46,448 bases of DNA from assembly GCA_016931625.1 (NCBI GenBank), contig JAFGEK010000017.1, positions 1 through 46,448 on the forward strand, given 5' to 3'. The position numbers were made by a program, and so were the translations under genes. Origin of the DNA: Deltaproteobacteria bacterium (GTDB lineage Bacteria > Myxococcota > XYA12-FULL-58-9 > JAFGEK01). Of this stretch, positions 9,303-17,445 are shown piece after piece; within the stretch, counting starts at the first letter, position 1, and every line of letters starts with the position of its first letter. The notes beneath the pieces are model-generated. The model was given only the letters and a program-made list of their open reading frames with translations, made no database searches and was not told where the DNA came from.

Positions 9303-10424
9303 TTAGCGATCCATCTCTGGCGCGAGAACATCAAGAGTTGCTATCACCGCAACTAAATCAGCGATCATAAGACCTCGCGAAACATGTTCAATGATGCTTA
9401 GTGCGGCAAAAGAACCCGAGCGCATTTTAAGGCGATACGGTTTATCACTACCATCGGCTACTAAATATACACCGAACTCACCACGTGCACCTTCAACGGC
9501 GCTGTATGTTTCACCCGCCGGAATCTTTAATAGTCGTGAAACCTTAGCACGAATTTCCCCAGTTGGTAGTTTGGCAATTGCTTGACGAACTATTTTGATA
9601 CTTTGCTTAATTTCTAATACGCGCATGTAAAAACGGTCATAGCAATCACCAACCACACCACGGAAGCCAGTACCAATCGGCACTTCAAAATTTATGTCAT
9701 TATAAGCACTATATGGTTGGTCTCGCCTTAAATCCCAATCAACACCGCTTGCTCTTAAATTAGGCCCAACTAAACCCCAAGCTTTAGCATCGTTTGCATT
9801 AATAGTGGCTATATTAGCTAGGCGTTTAACAAAAATCTCGTTACCTGAAATAAGTGAATCAAATTCTTTCATTACTGGTTCGAGATGAGCAACATAAGCA
9901 TCAACGTCTTTTAACCATTGTTCTTCAGCGTCGTAAGCGACACCACCAATGCGTATATAATTATAAGTAAGACGTTGGCCGCAAAGCGCCTCCATTAAAT
10001 CATTGCCACGCTCGCGTTCACGTAATAGGTAAAGAAAGGGCGTATAAGCCCCGATGTCCATGGTTACTGAACCGAGTGTAATAAAATGCGAGATTATCCG
10101 ATTGAGTTCAGCAGCAATAATGCGTAAATATTCAGCCCGTGGCGGTACCACAATACCGGCTAAACGCTCGACCGCCATAGCATAGGCTTGACCTACAAAA
10201 ATCGCTTCAAGATAATTAACTCGATCACCAAACGGTAAAAAGTTTGCATATGGATGTTGTTCGGCAATTTTTTCAATACCCCGATGCAAATATCCAACAT
10301 CAGGTACCGCCTTACGCATGATCTCGCCGTCGGTATGCAAAATAAAACGTAACACCCCATGCGTTGAAGGGTGATGTGGCCCCATATTTAATAATAATTC
10401 TTCGCGCGCAACAGTAGCCACCAT
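9303..10424 (-). CDS. nuoD: NADH-quinone oxidoreductase subunit D
   Basis: This is the 49-kDa-type subunit of the peripheral arm, which binds the quinone head group together with NuoB. The N-terminal GPHHPSTHGVLR contains the quinone-site histidine, and the protein ends in the conserved acidic-Arg terminus (EMDR). The four Cys that ligate Ni in related hydrogenases are absent, as expected for complex I. At 373 aa it is slightly short for the family but complete at both ends. It is separate from nuoC, not fused as in E. coli, and only 1 bp separates the two genes. Confidence 0.97.
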   Translation of the reverse strand: MVATVAREELLLNMGPHHPSTHGVLRFILHTDGEIMRKAVPDVGYLHRGIEKIAEQHPYANFLPFGDRVNYLEAIFVGQAYAMAVERLAGIVVPPRAEYLRIIAAELNRIISHFITLGSVTMDIGAYTPFLYLLRERERGNDLMEALCGQRLTYNYIRIGGVAYDAEEQWLKDVDAYVAHLEPVMKEFDSLISGNEIFVKRLANIATINANDAKAWGLVGPNLRASGVDWDLRRDQPYSAYNDINFEVPIGTGFRGVVGDCYDRFYMRVLEIKQSIKIVRQAIAKLPTGEIRAKVSRLLKIPAGETYSAVEGARGEFGVYLVADGSDKPYRLKMRSGSFAALSIIEHVSRGLMIADLVAVIATLDVLAPEMDR

Positions 10425-10425
10425 T

Positions 10426-10938
10426 TTACTTGCTCTCCGTTAGGTTATTGGTGGATAACTCGGGCTTGTGTCTGCGCGTAGGAATGCCTTGATAAAATTC
10501 GGGCTCTTGATAATCTTTACGCAATGGGAAACCCTGCCAATCATCAGGAAGTAAAATACGACGTAGATCTGGATGATCAGTAAAATTTACACCTAACAAA
10601 TCAAATATTTCACGCTCATGCCAATTGGCTGCGGGCCAAATATCTTGCACGCTAGCTAATTGAGGTGCAGCTCGTTCAATGCGAGTTTTAATGACCACTT
10701 GAGCACGTTGCGAATAAGAAAACAAATGGGCTACAACTTCAATCTCATCTTGTTGTAAGTAGTCAATACCAGATAGAGCGCGTAAAAAATCAAACGATAG
10801 TGAGTTATGCAACAAATGCATGCAAGCGTGCCATTTGGCTGCTGGCACTTTTATAAACTCATCTCCAACACCTGAGATGTGCTCGCAACCTTCACCTATT
10901 TGCGTTTGTAATTTGGTTAAAATGTCGGCAGCTTGCAA
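10426..10938 (-). CDS. nuoC: NADH-quinone oxidoreductase subunit C
   Basis: This is the 30-kDa-type peripheral-arm subunit (170 aa) that contacts NuoD. The family signature is present as [30 protein letters not shown], which extends into GFPLRKDY. The start appears to be TTG at 10938: an AGGGGTGA-type ribosome binding site lies upstream and the frame has no ATG before the conserved domain. It lies 6 bp after nuoB. The last 20 residues are a hydrophilic tail with no recognised role. Confidence 0.95.
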   Translation of the reverse strand: MQAADILTKLQTQIGEGCEHISGVGDEFIKVPAAKWHACMHLLHNSLSFDFLRALSGIDYLQQDEIEVVAHLFSYSQRAQVVIKTRIERAAPQLASVQDIWPAANWHEREIFDLLGVNFTDHPDLRRILLPDDWQGFPLRKDYQEPEFYQGIPTRRHKPELSTNNLTESK

Positions 10939-10944
10939 CTTGAA

Positions 10945-11565
10945 TCACCCCTTATTAAGATGAATAGAATTATTAATATTAGTAGCAGCCATAGTTTCAT
11001 TAGCTGCTGCATTTGTATCACCAGAATTACGTTTACTTATTGGCCACGGGTCGTGACGTTCAGGTAAACGACCGCTTGCTTTACGCATCCATGGTTCTTT
11101 AGCCATTTTATCTTGTACGAGTAAAAGCCCTTCAATAAGCGCTTCAGGCCGTGGGGGACAACCAGGGATATAAACATCAACCGGTAAAATTAAATCCCCA
11201 CCCTTAACTACTGAATAACTATCGTAAAAAGGTCCGCCAGTATTAGCACATGAACCCATAGCAATTACATATTTAGGTTCTGCCATTTGTTCATATAGCA
11301 AACGTACGCGGCTAGCCATTTTATAAGTTAAAGTACCAGCAAGAATGATGGTATCTGCTTGCCTGGGTGTTGGCCTAAAAATAAAGCCGAAACGGTCAGC
11401 ATCAGTTCGTGGACCACCGGTTTGCATTAATTCAATACCACAGCAAGCAGTGGCAAAAAGTAGATACCATTCACTATTTTTACGTGCGAGATTAATCAGG
11501 TCATCTAACACACCAACGGCAAAGGCACCATCTGGGCTTCTTTCGATATGGGGCGTCACCGTCAT
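10945..11565 (-). CDS. nuoB: NADH-quinone oxidoreductase subunit B (cluster N2)
   Basis: This subunit carries the terminal cluster N2, which reduces quinone. All four ligands are visible: the tandem Cys41-Cys42 in [10 protein letters not shown], Cys106 in MGSCANTGG and Cys136 in [11 protein letters not shown]. The conserved RADVIIVAGT-like segment reads [11 protein letters not shown]. The start is ATG at 11565 and overlaps the nuoA stop by four bases. At 206 aa it has a low-complexity Asn/Ala tail of about 35 residues after the conserved core. Confidence 0.97.
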   Translation of the reverse strand: MTVTPHIERSPDGAFAVGVLDDLINLARKNSEWYLLFATACCGIELMQTGGPRTDADRFGFIFRPTPRQADTIILAGTLTYKMASRVRLLYEQMAEPKYVIAMGSCANTGGPFYDSYSVVKGGDLILPVDVYIPGCPPRPEALIEGLLLVQDKMAKEPWMRKASGRLPERHDPWPISKRNSGDTNAAANETMAATNINNSIHLNKG

Positions 11566-12056
11566 AGCCTTTCTGCTTTAGGGTCAGTGGCTATCGCGTT
11601 AGTAGTATTAGCACCGCTGACCTCTGACTCGGTTTCATCAGTTTTATAAGAAGCAGTATTGGTAAAAAGATGCTCTTTAATCTCACGTACCCAGCTTAGA
11701 TCACCATGTCGCCAAACATATGCTAATGTAAGGATCATAAAACCAAGATAGCTAAATAAGGCTATTGCTGTGGCACCGGCATTATTGCTACCTAAAAAAC
11801 GACGAAAAATCACAATAATTGGCACGGAAAGAGCTAATTGCACATCAAAAGCAACAAAAACTAAAGCAATTACATAAAAACGATTATTAAAATTAAACCA
11901 AGCTGAACCAAAAGGTCTCTCTCCGCATTCGTAAGTAGAAAGCTTTTGCGCATCTGGCTTTCTGGCTCTAAACATTCTACCTAAAGATAGAAGCACAAAA
12001 AGCAACGCCGCGCTTACCAGAAGAAAACCAAATATAACCGCAAGGTCAAACGACAT
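11562..12056 (-). CDS. nuoA: NADH-quinone oxidoreductase subunit A
   Basis: This is the first gene of the nuo operon, a three-helix membrane subunit (164 aa). The conserved loop [20 protein letters not shown], with its Cys near the quinone site, and [10 protein letters not shown] are unmistakable. The C-terminal 45 residues are hydrophilic and variable. The ATG at 12056 has no visible Shine-Dalgarno sequence, and in-frame stops close the upstream frame. If the promoter at 12066-12093 is right, the mRNA would be nearly leaderless. Operon order A-B-C-D-H-I-J-K-L-M-N, lacking E-F-G, is typical of eleven-subunit complexes. Confidence 0.96.
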   Translation of the reverse strand: MSFDLAVIFGFLLVSAALLFVLLSLGRMFRARKPDAQKLSTYECGERPFGSAWFNFNNRFYVIALVFVAFDVQLALSVPIIVIFRRFLGSNNAGATAIALFSYLGFMILTLAYVWRHGDLSWVREIKEHLFTNTASYKTDETESEVSGANTTNAIATDPKAERL

Positions 12057-12065
12057 AGCAGCCGG

Positions 12066-12093
12066 TAATTAACTACTAATAACCAGAAGTCAA
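12066..12093 (-). promoter_or_regulatory. Candidate sigma-70 promoter for the nuo operon
   Basis: Read on the minus strand, TTGACT (12088-12093) and TAATTA (12066-12071) are separated by 16 bp. Transcription would begin only a few bases before the nuoA ATG, so the transcript would be leaderless or nearly so. This agrees with the missing ribosome binding site. An AT-rich stretch further upstream could hide another promoter. Confidence 0.4.
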
Positions 12094-12171
12094 CAGCACA
12101 TTTAAAAATATTGACTTTTTTGTTTAACAGTAAATATCTTATAACTATGCGATTCTTTAACTTTTTTGGTA

Positions 12172-12367
12172 TAATTAGGGGGTGTCTATAAATGTTGGAC
12201 TTAAGAGATTCACGAAAGCCCGCGTAAACGATGGCCGCGCGCTTAAGTAAAATCATGCAAAAGGCTTGCTAGTGGCAAGTCGCAGGCAAGATTTTTACGA
12301 GCACGTGGCCGTAAGTAGCGGATTTCGTGAAGATCGACGGGAGACATTTAGGGACACCCCCTATTTA
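12172..12367. mobile_element. MITE-like palindromic element, 196 bp
   Basis: Two 24-bp terminal inverted repeats (12172-12195 and 12344-12367) match at 21 of 24 positions around the core GACACCCCCTA. The 148-bp interior continues the symmetry: GATTCACGAAAGC (from 12207) mirrors GCGGATTTCGTGAA (from 12319). A second pair is the ATGGCCGCGC region and GATTTTTACGAGC...GTGGCCG. The centre holds a CTTGC...GCAAG mini-hairpin. The whole could fold into one long hairpin. It has no coding capacity and is more GC-rich than its AT-rich flanks. It could be a MITE moved by a transposase elsewhere, or a REP/BIME-type unit of a Y1 (RAYT) transposase. Confidence 0.6.
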
Positions 12368-12436
12368 TAAAAGGATATTGTTGAATTATATGTACTTTCG
12401 CTAGCAATGATCGAATGTTGCAGGGGCAATAAATTC

Positions 12437-13339
12437 ATGAAAAAAAAAATAATCGTATCCTTATTAAACAAAAAGCAAGATTATCAGCAATTGATGGCTA
12501 ATGACGCTTACGAAACTGCGGGACGCGCTGGTTTCGATGTAGAAGTGCATTTTTGTGATAATAACTCGGTAATTCAAATACGTTTACTTTTACATCACAT
12601 AAACGCTAAACCTGATGAACGCCCAGTTACCATAATTGTCGAGCCAGTTAGCTCACATGGCATTGAAAATATTGCAAGAAGTGCTGTAACTAATGGTATT
12701 GGCTGGATAATACTCGACTCTCATCCGCCCTATCTTGATACTTTACAAACTGAATTTCCGCAGGCAATTATTTCAAAAGTTGATGTTGACAACAAAGACA
12801 TTGGCGCAATTCAGGCTCAGCAAGTAATGGCGCTTTTATCATCTGGCGGAAATATTCTCTGTGTTGAAGGGCCAAATGTAAGTTTACCAGCAAGGGCACG
12901 GCATGAAGGATTTGTTGAAGGATTATCTAAAATATCCAATATGAATATTGAACAGACTTTGCTTGGTAATTGGACTGAAACAGTTGCCGAACAAGTTGTT
13001 TCGTCTTGGTTTAGACGTAGCCGTGGCAACATAAACCAAATTAATTTAGTAGCCGCACAAAATGATGCTATGGCACTAGCAACAAAGCGTATCATAGAAA
13101 ATGAACAACCTGGATGGAAAAAGATTATCTATATTGGGTGTGACGGGTTACCTCAAGGTGGACAAGATTTAGTAGATAAAAGAATATTTGCCGCTACTAT
13201 TATCAAACCTTCTGAGACAGGGCCGGCAATAGTTCAACTGGCTAACTATCTACAAGGAAACATAATAAATAAAAATATTACCTTGCCGGTGCATTCTTAT
13301 CCCACATTACACCAACTAAATCTTACACGTGGGTTTTAG
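12437..13339 (+). CDS. Cytoplasmic periplasmic-binding-protein-like sugar sensor
   Basis: This 300-aa protein has the fold signature of type 1 periplasmic binding proteins (ribose/galactose-binding group). Markers are VTIIVEPVSSHGIENIA, NGIGWIILDSHPP, AAQNDAMALATKRII, IYIGCDGLPQGGQDLV and AATIIKPSETGPAIV. It starts MKKKIIVSLL and lacks a signal peptide, so it should be cytoplasmic. The ATG at 12437 is preferred over the one at 12407 because AGGGG lies about 10 bases upstream and the domain begins directly. No transporter, kinase or DNA-binding domain is attached or adjacent. It is flanked by the palindromic element and by a GGGGA-GTG-TCCCC repeat, so the gene could have been brought in between repeats. 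Confidence 0.75.
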   Translation: MKKKIIVSLLNKKQDYQQLMANDAYETAGRAGFDVEVHFCDNNSVIQIRLLLHHINAKPDERPVTIIVEPVSSHGIENIARSAVTNGIGWIILDSHPPYLDTLQTEFPQAIISKVDVDNKDIGAIQAQQVMALLSSGGNILCVEGPNVSLPARARHEGFVEGLSKISNMNIEQTLLGNWTETVAEQVVSSWFRRSRGNINQINLVAAQNDAMALATKRIIENEQPGWKKIIYIGCDGLPQGGQDLVDKRIFAATIIKPSETGPAIVQLANYLQGNIINKNITLPVHSYPTLHQLNLTRGF

Positions 13340-13341
13340 TC

Positions 13342-13356
13342 AGGGGAGTGTCCCCT
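13342..13356. repeat. Short palindrome AGGGGA-GTG-TCCCCT, REP-like or terminator
   Basis: A 6-bp perfect stem with a 3-nt loop lies 3 bp after the stop of the sugar-binding protein gene. ATTTTTAG follows about 14 bases later on the plus strand. It could terminate that gene. The GTGTCCCCTAG core also resembles the terminal-repeat core of the element at 12172-12367, so it may be a related REP unit. Confidence 0.4.
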
Positions 13357-13363
13357 AGCTAAA

Positions 13364-13837
13364 TCAAATTTTTAGAGCGTTAATAGAGTTCAAAATTGCG
13401 TCACGATGATTTTTTAATTTCAGCACTTCTCCTGATGCTTCAACAATTATAAGACGTGAGCCAGAAACAAATAATGCGATTAAATAACCGTAATCTTGCA
13501 GGCCTACAGGCGCCGCCAATTCTAGTAAGTAGCCTGGGATCTGGCCAGCGGTAATATCATTTTCGTTAGTAAAAATGTAGCCCGCATCAAGCATGCGTTT
13601 TTTCAATGCTTCGCGCCAAAAAACAACTTTCGCTTCTGGTGAATTTTTTTCTGTACGTACGCGATACACTACCCCATCAGGACTAACCGCGCGAAAATGA
13701 TTTATACCATCATCATAAGCAGCAAACCCGTCAGGAACTTTTGCTTCAAAACGACGACACCCGTTTAGCAGCAACGTTGTTGAAAGCACGCTGGCAATTA
13801 CCAGCAAAGGAAATAAGCTTTGAGAGTTGGTTTTCAT
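13364..13837 (-). CDS. Putative lipoprotein, paralogous to the neighbour's C-terminal domain
   Basis: This 157-aa protein has a signal peptide ending in a lipobox-like LLNGC (Cys27), so it is probably membrane-anchored. The mature part has no domain name I can give with confidence. It parallels the last 120 residues of the 426-aa protein encoded upstream: PDG versus PEG, SPDGVVYRVRTEKN versus SADGAVIWASTREN, YGYLIALFV versus YRYLIGLRV, LIIVE versus LQIVE, and DAILNSI versus DAVNNIL. It is the last gene of a three-gene operon, and its ATG overlaps the preceding stop by four bases. The function is unknown; an envelope partner of the DUF4349-type proteins is inferred. Confidence 0.75.
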   Translation of the reverse strand: MKTNSQSLFPLLVIASVLSTTLLLNGCRRFEAKVPDGFAAYDDGINHFRAVSPDGVVYRVRTEKNSPEAKVVFWREALKKRMLDAGYIFTNENDITAGQIPGYLLELAAPVGLQDYGYLIALFVSGSRLIIVEASGEVLKLKNHRDAILNSINALKI

Positions 13838-14445
13838 TTGCGAAAGTCTTCAATAAGGTCGATTAAGTTTACGGTATTTAGCCAAGCAAAAGACGAACTG
13901 CCGTCACGTATTGGTGGTTGGCGTTCACGAAACTGAAAATTTACCGTTAAATCAGCAAAAGCAACATGATGTTCAATTAAATTTAAACTACCACGTAATT
14001 GTTCAATATCAGCAATGAGTTGAGTCATTTCATGTTCAATCGACACAATAGCATTTAAACTAGCACCATCTAATACCTTAAAATATCGCGCGAGCACTGC
14101 TTCGCGAGAGGCTACTAAAGTACGTTTTTCTTCAATATCAAAAGTTACATCTGTGCTGTTATAAGTCTTTTGTATTACCTTACCTAAGCTTTCAGCCATA
14201 GCAATAACTTTTGCTAGCGCATGGTGTGGCACCCGTAAAACTACATAGTCATTTTGCCTTTGTGAAAAATAACCGCCAAGTTCTTCGTTGCGTTTAATTA
14301 AATCATCGGCAGCCTGCGTGCGATCAGTCACTTTTAAAACCAATGACGTTGAAACCGTTACTTTAGGTGCTGACGCTTTTGCACTAACAGCGCATAGAGA
14401 AAGCAATAAAAAAGCAGAAAAAGCACCTCTTGCTCCCCTAATCAT
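13834..14445 (-). CDS. DUF4349-like secreted or periplasmic protein
   Basis: This 203-aa protein has an N-terminal signal peptide (residues 1-25, cleavage near AKASA). A DUF4349-type core follows: a beta segment VSTSLVLKVTD, a YFSQRQNDYVVLRVP stretch, the LGKVIQKTYNSTDVT motif, a helical hairpin around residues 105-155, and a final HVAFADLTVNFQF strand. Family members usually carry a C-terminal membrane anchor; this one lacks it and ends after a short helix. It is the middle gene of an operon, overlapping both neighbours by 4 bp. DUF4349 is an uncharacterised envelope family; no activity can be assigned. Confidence 0.75.
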   Translation of the reverse strand: MIRGARGAFSAFLLLSLCAVSAKASAPKVTVSTSLVLKVTDRTQAADDLIKRNEELGGYFSQRQNDYVVLRVPHHALAKVIAMAESLGKVIQKTYNSTDVTFDIEEKRTLVASREAVLARYFKVLDGASLNAIVSIEHEMTQLIADIEQLRGSLNLIEHHVAFADLTVNFQFRERQPPIRDGSSSFAWLNTVNLIDLIEDFRK

Positions 14446-15722
14446 GATTCACCTCGCTCTAGTATATTGTTTACCGCATCATGATAACGTTGTTCGTGTT
14501 TTTGTGAAGGGTAGTAGATTTCGACAATTTGTAATTCGTCATCAATTACCCGCAGGCCAATAAGATAACGATAAGCAGCCTCTGATTGATCTACTAAACG
14601 CAGAACAGCAAAATCGCCAATATTAGTTATCGAGGCAGATTTATACTCTGGCGCCAACCTACTTTGGACAGCTTTCATCCAGTAATCAGTAGTACCTACT
14701 GGAATATTTTCACGCGTACTTGCCCATATTACCGCACCATCAGCGCTTTCGGCGGTCCAATGAGTTTTTTCACTTAGTAGCACCATGCCTTCGGGAACAT
14801 TCAGTTTTAACCGTTTGCCTTGATGCGCAATATCGCGACTAAACGGCGATAACGAACGGATCCAACGAAAGGCCGCTAATTCATCAACTGAAGATGATGA
14901 CTCACGTGGCTGGCGTGCAATCGCTTCAATAGATAACCGTGAAAATTCGGCAAGCGAAGCCAAAGTTTTTACTTGCATTTCGGCGCGATCAATTTCTTCG
15001 GTGAGTCGTCTTATTTCAGCTAAAATTTGTAATTTTTCATGTTCTTTACGTGCACGTGCTAACAAATCGATTAAACGATCACGGCTAGCTTTTAAAGTTT
15101 TTAACCGTAATGAAATATAAGTATATGAGTCGGTGACATCCTCGGCAGTCATTGAACGATCAAGCACATCACCAAGCTTTAAAACCGCAGCATAGATTTC
15201 ACGAAATTTCGCAACTGGCACCCGCAAAGTTATTGCATTATCAGTCAAACTTTCAATATAACCACCTACTGTCTCGCTAAGCTTTGCTGCACTAGCAAGT
15301 GTTTCTTTGGGGCTGGTAACTCTCAACTTAACAAAACCGTTATAGTGAACCATACGGTTTATTTTTGCTGGTGGTTGCTCTTGACCTTCGATGCTTTCGC
15401 TTTCTTCTCTTTGGTTTGCAGCACCAGGACCACCGCGACTAAAATCTTTGCCTTTGCTGCCACCTTTACCAGATGAAATACGTCCAATTTTCTTTGATCG
15501 CATGGGCATTGGCTTTGAGGCCGCAGGTGGCGGTGGGGGGGCTTTGGTGTCCGACATAGTCGCAGCAGCAACTTCAGGCTCTGACATGGGTGGTGCCATT
15601 TCACTAGGCGATTCTGCGCTTAATGTGCAGGAGCCCGCAAAAAGGCAAAAAGCCACCAGTGCCTTTACAATACTGCAACCATGTATTGAATTATACTCAT
15701 TGTAAACATATGATTTGATCAT
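14442..15722 (-). CDS. DUF4349-like envelope protein with extra C-terminal domain
   Basis: This 426-aa protein starts at ATG 15722; an in-frame TTG at 15755 is less likely. It has a signal-like segment (residues 18-36), then a Pro-rich, Lys/Gly/Ser-rich linker (about 55-120) and a DUF4349-type core (about 122-268). The core contains LGDVLDRSMTAEDVTDSY and a coiled coil at about 208-252. The C-terminal domain (about 305-424) resembles the whole mature lipoprotein encoded two genes later. A lipobox near Cys32 is only partial. It is the first gene of the operon with 13834-14445 and 13364-13837. The role is unknown; the layout suggests duplication of a two-domain protein followed by splitting. 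Confidence 0.78.
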   Translation of the reverse strand: MIKSYVYNEYNSIHGCSIVKALVAFCLFAGSCTLSAESPSEMAPPMSEPEVAAATMSDTKAPPPPPAASKPMPMRSKKIGRISSGKGGSKGKDFSRGGPGAANQREESESIEGQEQPPAKINRMVHYNGFVKLRVTSPKETLASAAKLSETVGGYIESLTDNAITLRVPVAKFREIYAAVLKLGDVLDRSMTAEDVTDSYTYISLRLKTLKASRDRLIDLLARARKEHEKLQILAEIRRLTEEIDRAEMQVKTLASLAEFSRLSIEAIARQPRESSSSVDELAAFRWIRSLSPFSRDIAHQGKRLKLNVPEGMVLLSEKTHWTAESADGAVIWASTRENIPVGTTDYWMKAVQSRLAPEYKSASITNIGDFAVLRLVDQSEAAYRYLIGLRVIDDELQIVEIYYPSQKHEQRYHDAVNNILERGES

Positions 15723-15907
15723 AAAGTTTTCACTTTCACCAAGTAAACCAACCAAATACTGTTAGCTCAGCTTTTGGGAGTTTTATGAAACTATTTTTTC
15801 CTTTTAAATGCAAGCAGATTAAATGTAATTGCAGCATTGCTAATTTTTTTGCCCTGCCTGCAACGCAAAAACACCGTTGAGCTGCTTATAGCTAAGCAAC
15901 TATCTAC

Positions 15908-16468
15908 TTAAGCCCGCGTTAATGCTTTCCCATAATCAAAACCGCGGTCGAAAGCTTTAAGATTAACGTCGATAGTGCTTTTGGGTACCGAATCTTCAAC
16001 TGCTTTACGGATGGCTTGAGGGTCAACTATATTCGTTATAGCAGCAAAAAAACCGACCATAACAATATTTACCACCAATTTTTTACCCAATTCTTCAGCG
16101 ATACGAGTGGCCGGGATTTTATAAACTTGCGCACCTTCTGGCACAGTTTGCGGTTTAACTAATTCTTCTTCAATTATTAGCGTACCACCAGGAGCGACTT
16201 CTTTAGAAAAACGATTGTAGGCATCTTGTGACATAAGCACCATAATATTTGGCTTGGTCACATACGGATATAAAATGCGCTCAGAAGAAACCACTACTTG
16301 GGCACTACAGGCACTACCGCGCGCTTCAGGACCAAACGCCTGCGTTAAAGTCGCTTCTTTATTATCATATAACGCGGCAGCTTTGCCGACGATTATCCCT
16401 GAGAGAATAACGCCTTGACCACCAAATCCCCCAAGCTTAATTTCGTCTCTTGACACCCTCTTCTCCAT
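15908..16468 (-). CDS. korC: 2-oxoacid:ferredoxin oxidoreductase, gamma subunit
   Basis: This is the gamma subunit (186 aa) of a CoA-dependent 2-oxoacid:ferredoxin oxidoreductase. The N-terminal GGFGGQGVILSG loop and the FGPEARGSACSAQVVVSSE segment are diagnostic. It is the last gene of the operon, 71 bp after korB. It would complete a delta-alpha-beta-gamma enzyme that oxidises a 2-oxoacid, most likely 2-oxoglutarate or a branched-chain oxoacid, to the acyl-CoA while reducing ferredoxin. Substrate choice cannot be read from this subunit. Confidence 0.92.
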   Translation of the reverse strand: MEKRVSRDEIKLGGFGGQGVILSGIIVGKAAALYDNKEATLTQAFGPEARGSACSAQVVVSSERILYPYVTKPNIMVLMSQDAYNRFSKEVAPGGTLIIEEELVKPQTVPEGAQVYKIPATRIAEELGKKLVVNIVMVGFFAAITNIVDPQAIRKAVEDSVPKSTIDVNLKAFDRGFDYGKALTRA

Positions 16469-16539
16469 ATTTGCCTGGCACCAATTATCTATTTTACCTT
16501 TGCAAGGTGCTTTACAGGCGCATAGCTAAAGATAAACAC

Positions 16540-17433
16540 TTAGCCCTCTGGATAAGGTTGATAGCTAGCACCAATAGTTTGAGAAAAACGCGCGTTCATA
16601 GATTCTAAAAACGTTGGCCGTTCTTTATTAACAAAGGTACCAACAGTAATTTCATCTTGAAAATCTATTTTTATCTCACGCGTATCAGCATTGTTGTTGA
16701 TCACTGATTTCTCGACATAATATTTCATCGCATCAAGACCATCACCCAGCTTGTTACGACGTTGATATAAAGTCGGACATGGGGAGATGACTTCAATAAA
16801 CCTAAAGCCTCGTTTGTTTAACGCTTCACGCATACTTTTGGCTAATTGATTAACATGAAATGTTGTCCAGCGCGCCACATACACTGCACCTGCCGACTCA
16901 GCGAGATTGGGTAAATTAAATGGTTCTTCAAATTGTCCAAAAGGAGCGGTGGTAAACTTTGCAGACGCAGGCGATGTTGGGCTAACCTGGCCACCGGTCA
17001 TGCCGTAAGTGAAGTTGTTAACACATATAACTAAAAGGTCCATATTGCGACGTGCTGCATGAATAAAATGATTGCCGCCAATGGCAATTAAATCGCCTTC
17101 ACCAGAATAAACTACAACATTTAATTCTGGATTAGCTAGCTTAAGGCCAGTGGCAAACGGAATAGCACGACCATGAGTAGTATGAAACGAATCAAAATTT
17201 AAGTAACCTGAAACGCGACCACTGCAGCCAATACCAGAAACGATAGCAGTTTTTTCAAGATTTACTTTCGCTTGTTTAAGCGCACGCGCAAAAGCATTAA
17301 CACTAGTGCCAACGCCACAACCAGGGCACCAAATGCTAGGCATGCGATCAAGACGCAGCATAGCATTTACAGGATTTTGTTCTTCTTTGACGCAGTCACA
17401 ATAAAAAGCATTTGCGTCATTATCAACTTTCAT
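16540..17433 (-). CDS. korB: 2-oxoacid:ferredoxin oxidoreductase, beta subunit (TPP)
   Basis: This is the thiamine-diphosphate and [4Fe-4S] subunit, 297 aa. WCPGCGVGTSVNA supplies cluster ligands, with GIGCSGR further on. The TPP site reads GEGDLIAIGGNHFIHAARRN, followed by VNNFTYGMTGGQ. The Glu in GEGD replaces the more usual Asp of GDG, a variant I believe also occurs in other members of the family. It is 12 bp after korA. Together the four subunits catalyse reversible oxidative decarboxylation coupled to ferredoxin. The KOR name is the best guess over VOR. Confidence 0.93.
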   Translation of the reverse strand: MKVDNDANAFYCDCVKEEQNPVNAMLRLDRMPSIWCPGCGVGTSVNAFARALKQAKVNLEKTAIVSGIGCSGRVSGYLNFDSFHTTHGRAIPFATGLKLANPELNVVVYSGEGDLIAIGGNHFIHAARRNMDLLVICVNNFTYGMTGGQVSPTSPASAKFTTAPFGQFEEPFNLPNLAESAGAVYVARWTTFHVNQLAKSMREALNKRGFRFIEVISPCPTLYQRRNKLGDGLDAMKYYVEKSVINNNADTREIKIDFQDEITVGTFVNKERPTFLESMNARFSQTIGASYQPYPEG

Positions 17434-17445
17434 TTTAGTGCTCCT

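Noticed and set aside
1142-12056. Considered a membrane hydrogenase or Mrp antiporter for the nuo-like cluster.
   Set aside because: NuoA, NuoJ and NuoK are present, NuoD lacks Ni-ligating Cys, and NuoB has the tandem Cys of cluster N2. These identify complex I.
15785-15880. 31-codon plus-strand frame MKLFFPFKCKQIKCN... with GGGAG before the ATG.
   Set aside because: It has a good-looking ribosome binding site and four Cys, but it is short, has no recognisable family and lies between two minus-strand operons. Chance is the likelier explanation.
16540-17433. GEGD in place of GDGD in the KorB TPP motif as a possible inactivating change.
   Set aside because: The Glu is conservative and I believe it occurs in other family members; all other TPP and cluster residues are present.
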